Below, one piece after another: positions 10,964 through 19,903 of a DNA stretch of 64,000 bases. Position 1 is the first letter of the stretch, and each line of letters opens with the position of its first letter. The notes under the pieces are model-generated. The model saw nothing but the letters and a program-made list of their open reading frames with translations. It was not told where the DNA came from and ran no database searches. The DNA is from Sphingobacteriaceae bacterium (GTDB taxonomy: Bacteria; Bacteroidota; Bacteroidia; B-17B0; Aurantibacillaceae): NCBI GenBank assembly GCA_023251725.1, contig JAHEYG010000003.1, positions 1 to 64,000 of the forward strand. Reading direction: 5' to 3'. A program made the translations under genes and the position numbers.

Positions 10964-13877
10964 TGTTTTTATAAAGACACAATATTATTTTTGTTCCCAA
11001 TGATTCATTTTTGTCATTATTAAGATCTTCAATCTTTAATTCGTATATTTTTTCGTTATGAGTATTCATATTCATTATCCGGTCGGCAGTTAATTTCATT
11101 GATAAAGATGATTTTGTTTTTCCGATATTTAATTTTTTTGATTCGATTCGGCCAATCCCATTGTCTTCAATAACACATTCTATTTTATCGGTATGATTGG
11201 TAAATTTTATATTTAATCTTTTTTCGCCATCTTTCGCCATTAATCCATGCCAAAGTGCATTTTCAACGTAGGGTTGTAAAATCATTGGAGGAAGCATTAC
11301 TGATTCAGTAATAATGGTTTCATCAACTTCAACTTTATATATAAATGAATCGCTGAAACGGCGTGCTTCAATTTCGAGATAAAGTTGAAGAGCTTCTATT
11401 TCTTCCTCCAAACTAATAAGTTTATGTTTCGAATTTTCCATTATCTTTCGAATAAGGCTAGAAAATTTTTCAAGTGCTGTGTAGGCTTCATCAGATCTTT
11501 TTTTAATTATTAGAAACTGAATCGAATTCATTGCATTAAAAATAAAATGCGGATTCATTTGCAGCCGCAAGGCCTGTTGTTCTAATTCAAGCATTCCTCT
11601 TTCGTAATGTAATATTTTTTCTCGCGTTGCAAAAGAAGTTGTCAAATTCCTTACCCGTCTGAAAATAATAATTGAAACTGTAGACGCTATTATAAAAACA
11701 ACAAGTACACTGAACCAAAGTGTTTGCCAGAATTGTGGTACAATCGAAAAAGTAAATACCTCGGGCTTTGTTTCCCAAGAACCATCAGAACTGAAAGCCA
11801 TCACTTCGAAACTTTGATTACCGGGCGGAATAGATCCGGTTTCAATTGTTGTTGCACTTGTAACGTTCCAAATTTCACTAATGGAAGGAAAACGGTATTT
11901 ATAAAGTAAGTTACCAATAAATTTATAGGAAGGACATAAAAATGAAATTTTAAGTGGAAATTCTGAAGAAGAATATTTTGAACCGGCAATTGAATAAGGT
12001 TTGTCGTTTATGTGTGTAATAAAAATTTTATGTTCAGGTAAAGGTGTAATTGTTTGTGGCTCGGTAAACATTGTAATTCCTAGTGAAGATGCTACCCAAA
12101 CGGTATCTTTAAAAACAAATACGTCGTTAAGATCGTTACAAGCAAGACCTTGATTGGAATAGTATTTTTTAATACTGAATATTCCCAATAAAGTATCGCT
12201 GAATGAAATTTTATTTAAGCCATTTCTGGTGGTTACCCAAATATTTTTTTTAGAGTCGATATAAATTCCTTTGCAGAGATCGTCTGATAAACCGGAGGAT
12301 TTATTTATTTCAAAATTTTTATTATTTATTTTTACAAATATACCATGGCCGTAGGTAGATATCACCAGCATATTATTGCCCGCGCTTTTCATAGAATAAA
12401 TATCTTTTTTAGAAAGAAAATTAAAGGCCGGATCACTATAGTATTTATTATTTTTAAACATTACTAAACCACTATTTGTTCCGGCAAGCAAAAGCGAATC
12501 AGCAGGAAGATAAATCAAATCATTAGCTTTTACATTGGCAAAAACAGCAAGATCGAGTTTCGGATAAGCAACAATGTCATTTATTTGTGAAAGGCCTTCA
12601 TTGAGATAAATAAGTTTATTAGAGGTTGAAACCACCGCCTTATTTCTGTTTATGAATTCAACTGAATTAATTAAGCCCTGTTCGGTTTTAAATTTTGAAG
12701 GATTACTAAATGAGAATTTCAAATATTTGGATTCTACGAATACCAAAAAGGTGTCGGAGTTAAAATATCGTTTTATGCCATAATTTAATCCCTCGCCTCC
12801 GGGATTTTCAGTATAAAGATCGAGGGTTTCAAATTTGTGATCGGTCATAATTGTAATTTTACTTTTTTTATGACCTGCTATAATATGGTTATTATCAATT
12901 CCATTAATTCGAGTTACATTTTCGGAAATAAGACCGCTCGCCACATTGTAATGTCGAATATTAAAATCAGGAATAAATAAAACACCGTTGTCTAATGTAG
13001 AAATCCAGAAGCCACCTTCATTATCTTCACACACACTGCTAACTGCTTTTCCCTTAAAATAAGTTTCTGTTTTTCCTTTATTATTTATTATGGTAAGTCC
13101 ATCTTGATTGCCAGTACAAACTTGCCCCTTTATTTCTCCTATAAAATTTATCCGCGATGAAGTAGCGGCATAAACTGAAAAACCCGAGTCGCTAGGGTTA
13201 ATCGAAAAACGATATAATTCCTTAGCAGTAGAAATAAACATTCCGGTTTTATTTCTATAAGCCCTCACAGTTGATTTATCTTCAATCCGATTAAATTCCG
13301 ACTCCAGGTTTAATTTTTTGTCTTTTAAACAAAAAATTCCATATTCAGTAATAAGGTGTATTTCTTTTTCGTAAATAAATGAATAATGAACTCGAGGTTC
13401 GGCTTTAAAATCGGAAAATGAGTTTAGCTGTCTGTCTAATTTTAATACATAACCGCTTAGAAACGATAACCAGATATTCTGTTTTTCATCTTCAACTATT
13501 GAACTTATTTGTTGTAAATTATCATTCACACGAAGTACAGATAAAGTTTGGCCAGAATAAATTGAATCATTTAAAATAAATGCCGGTTTTCCATTAGAAT
13601 TTTCAAGCCATATTCTACCGTAAGAATCTTCGAAAAGACGGTGAACAACATTATCGGGCAAGCCGTTTCCGCTATTAAATTTAGTAAAATTAACTCCATC
13701 GAATTTACATACACCGGCGTCAGTTGCAAACCACATAAAACCTTCTCTATCTTTTAATGTATGAAAAACACGATTCGATGAGAGACCATTCGTGCTGTTA
13801 TAATTGAGGTAGGTAGGATCTTGAGCTTTAACTGTGTAAAACGAAATAATAATAAGTAATATAGAAATTTTATGCAT
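10938..13877 (-). CDS. Hybrid-propeller sensor histidine kinase (LytS/His_kinase type)
   Basis: A 979-residue membrane sensor. A signal peptide (about 1-18) is followed by a long periplasmic region of ligand-binding propeller repeats (for example GLSSNRVFHTLKDREGFMWFATDAG and KGIYIDSKKNIWVTTRNGLNKI), then a Y_Y_Y-like Ig domain (about 630-720), one membrane helix near residues 725-750, and the cytoplasmic His_kinase domain with H777 in the motif QMNPHFIFNAMNS. The ATPase domain has IEDNGIGR near the end. This design, paired with a LytTR regulator, is common in Bacteroidota, where such pairs sense extracellular polymers or envelope signals. The ligand is unknown. It overlaps the downstream regulator gene, which it presumably phosphorylates. 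Confidence 0.92.
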   Translation of the reverse strand: MHKISILLIIISFYTVKAQDPTYLNYNSTNGLSSNRVFHTLKDREGFMWFATDAGVCKFDGVNFTKFNSGNGLPDNVVHRLFEDSYGRIWLENSNGKPAFILNDSIYSGQTLSVLRVNDNLQQISSIVEDEKQNIWLSFLSGYVLKLDRQLNSFSDFKAEPRVHYSFIYEKEIHLITEYGIFCLKDKKLNLESEFNRIEDKSTVRAYRNKTGMFISTAKELYRFSINPSDSGFSVYAATSSRINFIGEIKGQVCTGNQDGLTIINNKGKTETYFKGKAVSSVCEDNEGGFWISTLDNGVLFIPDFNIRHYNVASGLISENVTRINGIDNNHIIAGHKKSKITIMTDHKFETLDLYTENPGGEGLNYGIKRYFNSDTFLVFVESKYLKFSFSNPSKFKTEQGLINSVEFINRNKAVVSTSNKLIYLNEGLSQINDIVAYPKLDLAVFANVKANDLIYLPADSLLLAGTNSGLVMFKNNKYYSDPAFNFLSKKDIYSMKSAGNNMLVISTYGHGIFVKINNKNFEINKSSGLSDDLCKGIYIDSKKNIWVTTRNGLNKISFSDTLLGIFSIKKYYSNQGLACNDLNDVFVFKDTVWVASSLGITMFTEPQTITPLPEHKIFITHINDKPYSIAGSKYSSSEFPLKISFLCPSYKFIGNLLYKYRFPSISEIWNVTSATTIETGSIPPGNQSFEVMAFSSDGSWETKPEVFTFSIVPQFWQTLWFSVLVVFIIASTVSIIIFRRVRNLTTSFATREKILHYERGMLELEQQALRLQMNPHFIFNAMNSIQFLIIKKRSDEAYTALEKFSSLIRKIMENSKHKLISLEEEIEALQLYLEIEARRFSDSFIYKVEVDETIITESVMLPPMILQPYVENALWHGLMAKDGEKRLNIKFTNHTDKIECVIEDNGIGRIESKKLNIGKTKSSLSMKLTADRIMNMNTHNEKIYELKIEDLNNDKNESLGTKIILCLYKNNEYENNNC

Positions 13878-14115
13878 TCACAATAAAGATACAAAAATGT
13901 AAACCCCTAGGTCCATTTAATTAAAAAATTACTGAATTCATTCGCTTATTTTAGTGCTCTTAATTTTATTTGAGAAAATCAATAACCCTTAGGTTAAAAA
14001 AAGACCAGTTCATTAGCCAAATGGTACAGTTCAATCATTTTCTACTTTATTCGAAAAAAGTAAAATTTAATAAATATGTTAAAATTTAATTGTTGCGAAT
14101 GGTATTTGAGTTTCA

Positions 14116-15291
14116 TTACCACCACCAATCGTGGCCGTTTAAAGGAAGTTTTTTGTAAAGCGCATTAATTAAAGTATCATTTTTAGTTCCTTGCAAAGTC
14201 AATAAACTATCATTATTTGATAACGCATACGTTCCAAAAAAAACCGTGCTGTCTAAAGGATTTTGTTCTTTATCGAATTTGCTGTACGTAGTTATTTTAA
14301 TTGAATCTTTATTATTGTAAAAGGTATAGTGCATGTTAAGCCATGAATCATTTTTATCTTTAAGTTTATTATTCCAGTATTCTCTTTTTTCGAAATATAA
14401 TTTTTTCCAGTAATTTTTTAAACTATCCTTGTTTTGCTTTACGTTATTGTAAGAAATAGAATTTAATTCATACACGCCAAAACATTTACTTTTTACTTTG
14501 CTTAATTCAGTTCCGGTGGTGGCGGCGATGTAAATTCCTTGTCCGAATTTTAAAATGATTAATCCGATAAAAATAAATTTTAAAAAACGGAAAATTAATT
14601 TTGAATTATTGCCTGAGAAAGGATTCGCAATTTTATTTTTGGTGGAAACAAACAAAGAAACAATTTCGTTTCGGTAATACAATAAAATTCCAATGTCAAA
14701 AAATAAAAACACAACCGAAAATGTAAAAGTATGTCCGCCTTCAATATTGTTAAACATGTTTACTAATAGCACACTGGCCAAAACCGGTAATAATAAAACA
14801 GCGCCTAAAAAAGTGGTTCTCCTAAACAATAGTAACATCCCCGGAATAAATTCAAACAAGCCATATAAAAAAGTTTGCGAATTACTTTTCCCAAAAAAAT
14901 ACCACAGCAAATGATGAGAAGAAACATCTTTAAGCGGCGTTTCAAGCGAAAGATAATTTATTTGAAATTGTTTCGTAATGAGTTTAGCGTAACCATAAAA
15001 TATCACCATCGAAAAAATTAATGAATACCTTAAAATACAAACACATAAATATTCTAATTGCTCAATTTTATTTTTCTTTAAAATAAAATACAGAACTACT
15101 AAAGATAAAATACCTGAACAAGCACTGTAAAAAATTATTCCGATAATGTTTGAAGCATGCGGGGTAAAGAGCGGCACATCTCCCATATAAGTGTGAAGAA
15201 CATAATCGCACATTACCGGAAAAACAGCGAGCACCGACCAAAAGCTGAGATAGAAGAGGTAAATTTTTTTGTTGAATGAAATTTTCTCCAC
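14116..15291 (-). CDS. DoxX-like polytopic membrane protein with C-terminal soluble domain
   Basis: A 391-residue protein. The first 240 residues contain about seven hydrophobic helices with the pattern of DoxX-like proteins (FLYGLFEFIPGMLLLFRRTTFLGAVLLLPVLASVLLVN). The last 150 residues form a polar, lysine-rich domain that would lie on one side of the membrane. The start is GTG at 15291 (reads VEKISFNKK); it shares one base with the TAG stop of the upstream gene, giving the overlap TAGTG, a strong sign of translational coupling. No redox-active cysteine pair is obvious. Function unknown; the coupling suggests it works with the large upstream exported protein. Confidence 0.6.
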   Translation of the reverse strand: MEKISFNKKIYLFYLSFWSVLAVFPVMCDYVLHTYMGDVPLFTPHASNIIGIIFYSACSGILSLVVLYFILKKNKIEQLEYLCVCILRYSLIFSMVIFYGYAKLITKQFQINYLSLETPLKDVSSHHLLWYFFGKSNSQTFLYGLFEFIPGMLLLFRRTTFLGAVLLLPVLASVLLVNMFNNIEGGHTFTFSVVFLFFDIGILLYYRNEIVSLFVSTKNKIANPFSGNNSKLIFRFLKFIFIGLIILKFGQGIYIAATTGTELSKVKSKCFGVYELNSISYNNVKQNKDSLKNYWKKLYFEKREYWNNKLKDKNDSWLNMHYTFYNNKDSIKITTYSKFDKEQNPLDSTVFFGTYALSNNDSLLTLQGTKNDTLINALYKKLPLNGHDWWW

Positions 15292-18200
15292 TACTTCTCC
15301 TCCTCCGGCGTTTCCTCAAAGCGTTTCATCGTTCTAACAAAATTATCTTTCTTAGTAGGGTTGCAAATATTAAACAGGTAACTCGGACCTTTTTCAACGT
15401 TTTCCTGTTTACGATTTTTCGGTTTTAATTCTTTAATAATATTATTAAAAACCTGATTGCTCGAAATGGTGCTCATCAATCCTTTATAAAATTCAAAATA
15501 ATACCAGGTAGCTGGGTCTGCTTCAATGTAAATGGTAATCTTATCTCCGCCCGAACGCAGCTTATCAATTTTAATGTGGCCGTTAACGAACCTATTTATT
15601 TCAGTTTTTAAAATATTTCCCAATCCCAATTTTCCTTCGCTCACAAAAGATTTTAACTGACCATCATATTTAAAAGTTAAATCATTAAAGAAAAAAGATT
15701 TTTCCAATTCATCCGGAAATTTTTTAATCTTACCGAATAAATTTAAATCTGCCACCACTTTATCTGCTTTATCTTTCCCAACAATTTCGCATAAACCTTT
15801 AAAAAAATCGGGTCTCCCAAAATCAACCGCTTCCAAATTATTTAAATACAATTCAATGTCGCGGGCCATTTCTTTTAAGGCTCTGTTATCAAAAAAGAAA
15901 TCTACAGTCATTAATAATTTTATAAAAGCCGAATCTCCCACCGAATAATGTGTAGCATTACCAACAGTATTTAATTTAACCTGTCCCAAATCCATTCCCA
16001 AATCAAATTTTCCTTCGCCATACATTACACAATTAGTTGTATTCAAGCTCAAATAATTTCCGGGCATGTTTGGCTCCACTAATTTTTCTTTTGTTGAGAT
16101 TTGATATTCATTCGCTTCTCTGTCGAAAGTTAGAAAGCCATCCGCCGTAACTAATTTTTTATCGCTGCGTCCTGATCTCGGCGAAAGAAATCCCGAATAA
16201 ATAGCTGTAGTATCCGTCGAATACATAATGGCGTTCACCACTTGTAAGCCGTACATATCTTTGGCGTCGGCAGGAATAGGAATTAAAATATCCTTCGGAT
16301 TGATGTCGCCTATAAATTTTAAGTACGATTTTTTTATCCGATTACAATCGTGCACAATTCTGGTTCCGCCATCAAAATATAAAAATTCGTTCGAAGCTTC
16401 TAATCTAACTTTCCCCGCAAAACTAAAATAATCATTAAAATTAAATTTATCTTTTTCGCTAATCGTTCCTTCCGAAATAGTTTGTCCGGAAGTATCAGGC
16501 CGTATGGCTGCAAATTTTATCAAAAACTTTTTATCGTTTTCATCCACATACAAATAATCGCCGGTGCCAAAATAGTTTTTACGACTGAAAATATTTGCTT
16601 TTACATTTCTGATATTATGAAATTTTGTAACTGTACTTGCTAAAATGGAAGCGTGCTTAAATGTATCGAGCACCGCATTTTTAAAAATAGTCACCTTTCC
16701 GCTGTCGGGATACAAACGCGAATCGGCTACATTTATAAACGGAACGTTTAAACAATGTATAATATATTTTCTCAAATTATATTTAGCGGCGGGCGCAAAA
16801 AAGCTAAGCGAATCCTGTTTAGGATGAATACTTATAAATTGCGGACCATCCAAATCTAATGCGTTGTCGATATTGGCATCTAGTTTTTTCTGATCATCAC
16901 CCAATTCAATATCTTCACTATCCATAAACCATTTAAAGCGGTCCATATAAGCGATGTATTGGTTTTTATCAAACTTCACGTAAGATCCTTCGCCATTAGA
17001 AATAAATTCTCCCTGGCGTTTATCGAAATCAATTTTTGAATTTACGTTAACTGTAGAAAAAGTCATTCCTTCTTCTTCAAGAGCTTTTAAATGAAAGTCG
17101 GCTGTATCAGAAAAAAACTTTCGTTTTATGAAAAGAATTTTTCCGGAAGATAAATCTGCTTTTTCAAAATCTACTTTTCCATTTCCGGTTAATTGATGTT
17201 TGGTAAGATCGTATCTACCATTAAATTTTGCATTTTCTTTGTAGGTGGTGAATGGTCGTTTTAAATTTTTGGCCTGCAACAATTCTTTGTAAGGAAGGAA
17301 GCGCAAATACACCGTATCACCGTGCGCCATTGGAAATTCATCCGGATTTTCCTGTTCTTTAATGTCAAATACCTGGGCAATTCCATTGGCAGAATCGGGA
17401 AATAAGAGCAAATCATTAACTTTTGAGGCGCTCGCACTAAAATTAATATCACCGCCTCCGTGTAAACCTTTATTACTTAAACGAATTTCTTTATTAAATG
17501 TACCAACACCTCCATAAAGCGGAAATCCTTCGGGCGGAGTTTGCCGGATAAATCCCAATGAGTAATCTTTTTGCAAAGTTAATTTTTCGCGGAACTTTGG
17601 AAAAATTCCTGCCGACGCAAATTCACCGTCAAATACTAAACCTTCGTTTCTAAAATTATCCAAACTATCAATGGTAAAAGGATCGAGCTTAAAATAAAAT
17701 TTATCACGATTATAAACACCTTTAAAAATAGTGCGCTTATCATAAAAAGAATAACTCTCTTTAAAACTTTGAAACGAAGGAAAGGTAGGCGCTTTGCCCC
17801 AGCCCGAATGATTTTTAGGAGCGTCAATTCGCAATTCGCCATTGGCATTTTCAATAACAGATTGCACTTTTTTATACGGAATGTTTCCATTCACGTCGGG
17901 TTCATACGCTTCCACATAAATTTTAATGGAATCGATGGTTTTCATTTTAACTTTAAAAGATTCGTAATCGAAAACAAAATCTTTTCCATGAAATTCAAAT
18001 TTACCGGAGGCAATAGCGCCCGAAAATTCGATGTTACGGTTTTTCTTAAGCACCACTTCGCCATTGTGCGGAAACATAAATACTTTTTGCGTATCGCTCA
18101 ATAAAATTTGCCGCACTCCGTAAACCGTTATGTCGTAATTTAATAAATTTAACTGCGCATTGTCTTTTCCCGGAATTACCGAATGCACCGTCATAATATC

Positions 18201-19778
18201 ATAATCTTTTTGATGTTTGGGATAGGCCAGATAATCAAACAAGCGTTGCTTTACTGTAATGATATCGGTTTCGGGATCGTAATAAATTAAACCATAAATG
18301 GCCATCTTAAAAATAAGGGGACGCAAATCAACCGCCAGATATTTTATGTATTTCGCAAAATCTACAACTGTAAAACTCGGAAGTTTACCATTGTAATTGT
18401 AGTAGTCGTTCATTTTATTGACCGGACTAACGTTTTCCATTCCTCTAATCACATTGCCTCTGTCGGCCGAATAAAAATCGGCTGATTCAAAAAAAGCTTC
18501 TCCCTGAAAATTAGTTGGTAAAAAATTAAAAGCAATTTTTGGTTCATCAATTTTCCAAACCAATTGTTCGAAATACATATCGTATTTATGGAAACTATTC
18601 GAGAACGGCGTTTTTTGTAAGCCATCGTCGCCGCGCAAAAGCGTCACAGTTTTTTTATCTACCTGATAGGTAAAACTAATTCCGGGATGATAAATAGTGT
18701 CTTTGTCTAAAAAAAATTTTACTTGCCCCGGATTGGCCGCCACGCGCTCTTTACTCATAGCAAATGCGCGCGCCGAAATTTCTAAAAATTTTAAACCGTT
18801 ACGTCTGAAAATTATTTTAGCGGGATGTTGGGCATTACCGGAGCCGATAAATTTTGGTCCGCGCATTCCAAATCCACCATCATAATCGACATCCGGATAA
18901 ATATTTTTTACCAGCAAGCGTTTACTGTAAGAATCAAAGCGCGGATAAGTTGCATCTTTATTATTTTCTGTAATGATTCGATCCGATAGTCGGCCTAATT
19001 GCGGCTTATCAAAATATTGTTTACCGTAAAAAACGGCTGAGTCGCTCACGTAATTTCCGGTTTTGCAATCAATGGTGTATTTTTTTAATTCGGCATAAAC
19101 ATCATCGCCAAGGCCGGCACGTATCCATCCAACATGACCGGTTTTACCAATGAAACGGCCCCAGGTGGGATAAAAAATTCCTTTTGTTTCTTCAATGGCA
19201 ATGGAGTCGCCCCGCGGATTTGTTCCCACCAAAGTAAACTGTTCAAAAATTACTTTTGGGATGGAATCGAATTCGAACCTATAATTGTTTTCTAAACTTT
19301 TGTAATTATACGCGGGCGATTTATAAAATGTATTATTTACAAACATACTTTCGCTCATGTCGAGAAAATCAGAAATTCCGCGAATGGATTTACCGGCGAG
19401 AATTTTTTGCAGACAGTTATGCCAGTTTTCGAAATTTTCGGTGGATTGTCCCGATTTAATAAAATTATTAATCGAATTAATGAAACTTACGAAATAAGGA
19501 TACGGTTTCAATCGCTTCTTACACATTTGAACACCAGTTTCTATTATAACTTGTTTAAAGGTACCCGAGAGCGGTGGTAATTTCCATTGTTTGGTAAATT
19601 CTTCAACGTAGGCCTCTGCTTCTTTTTTATTGGCGGAGTTTTCGTAAAAAAAATCGTTTAATTCTTTAGGAAATTTTACTGTGTCGCCCGAAAACTGAGT
19701 AAATTTTTGCGCGAAGAAAGAGGTGGAATTAAGAAATATTAAAATAAACAAAAAAAGCCGAATAACTCTTTTAAACAT
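15291..19778 (-). CDS. Very large exported protein of unknown function
   Basis: A 1495-residue protein that I do not recognise. I prefer the ATG at 19778 (MFKRVIRLFLFILIFLNSTS) over an upstream ATG at 19814, because it gives a clean signal peptide cut after FFAQ. The mature protein is rich in aromatic and charged residues and in alternating beta-strand patterns. Its central part repeats statements of the type FDKRQGEFISNGEGSYVKFDKN, reminiscent of the beta-rich OstA/LptA-like or other beta-solenoid folds; this is a resemblance, not a family match. There are no C-terminal T9SS sorting motifs and no obvious membrane strands with a terminal aromatic residue. It is the first gene of a two-gene unit with the DoxX-like gene. 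It probably acts in the periplasm or at the outer membrane. Confidence 0.6.
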   Translation of the reverse strand: MFKRVIRLFLFILIFLNSTSFFAQKFTQFSGDTVKFPKELNDFFYENSANKKEAEAYVEEFTKQWKLPPLSGTFKQVIIETGVQMCKKRLKPYPYFVSFINSINNFIKSGQSTENFENWHNCLQKILAGKSIRGISDFLDMSESMFVNNTFYKSPAYNYKSLENNYRFEFDSIPKVIFEQFTLVGTNPRGDSIAIEETKGIFYPTWGRFIGKTGHVGWIRAGLGDDVYAELKKYTIDCKTGNYVSDSAVFYGKQYFDKPQLGRLSDRIITENNKDATYPRFDSYSKRLLVKNIYPDVDYDGGFGMRGPKFIGSGNAQHPAKIIFRRNGLKFLEISARAFAMSKERVAANPGQVKFFLDKDTIYHPGISFTYQVDKKTVTLLRGDDGLQKTPFSNSFHKYDMYFEQLVWKIDEPKIAFNFLPTNFQGEAFFESADFYSADRGNVIRGMENVSPVNKMNDYYNYNGKLPSFTVVDFAKYIKYLAVDLRPLIFKMAIYGLIYYDPETDIITVKQRLFDYLAYPKHQKDYDIMTVHSVIPGKDNAQLNLLNYDITVYGVRQILLSDTQKVFMFPHNGEVVLKKNRNIEFSGAIASGKFEFHGKDFVFDYESFKVKMKTIDSIKIYVEAYEPDVNGNIPYKKVQSVIENANGELRIDAPKNHSGWGKAPTFPSFQSFKESYSFYDKRTIFKGVYNRDKFYFKLDPFTIDSLDNFRNEGLVFDGEFASAGIFPKFREKLTLQKDYSLGFIRQTPPEGFPLYGGVGTFNKEIRLSNKGLHGGGDINFSASASKVNDLLLFPDSANGIAQVFDIKEQENPDEFPMAHGDTVYLRFLPYKELLQAKNLKRPFTTYKENAKFNGRYDLTKHQLTGNGKVDFEKADLSSGKILFIKRKFFSDTADFHLKALEEEGMTFSTVNVNSKIDFDKRQGEFISNGEGSYVKFDKNQYIAYMDRFKWFMDSEDIELGDDQKKLDANIDNALDLDGPQFISIHPKQDSLSFFAPAAKYNLRKYIIHCLNVPFINVADSRLYPDSGKVTIFKNAVLDTFKHASILASTVTKFHNIRNVKANIFSRKNYFGTGDYLYVDENDKKFLIKFAAIRPDTSGQTISEGTISEKDKFNFNDYFSFAGKVRLEASNEFLYFDGGTRIVHDCNRIKKSYLKFIGDINPKDILIPIPADAKDMYGLQVVNAIMYSTDTTAIYSGFLSPRSGRSDKKLVTADGFLTFDREANEYQISTKEKLVEPNMPGNYLSLNTTNCVMYGEGKFDLGMDLGQVKLNTVGNATHYSVGDSAFIKLLMTVDFFFDNRALKEMARDIELYLNNLEAVDFGRPDFFKGLCEIVGKDKADKVVADLNLFGKIKKFPDELEKSFFFNDLTFKYDGQLKSFVSEGKLGLGNILKTEINRFVNGHIKIDKLRSGGDKITIYIEADPATWYYFEFYKGLMSTISSNQVFNNIIKELKPKNRKQENVEKGPSYLFNICNPTKKDNFVRTMKRFEETPEEEK

Positions 19779-19903
19779 AATGAGAAGAATTTTATCAAAT
19801 ATATAATTATACATTTGAATTTAGAGCAATGGCTTATAATTTTTGAAAAGATTTTTATTGGGAAACTTAGGACTAAAGAAATAGTTTTTGTTAATTTTAG
19901 CGG

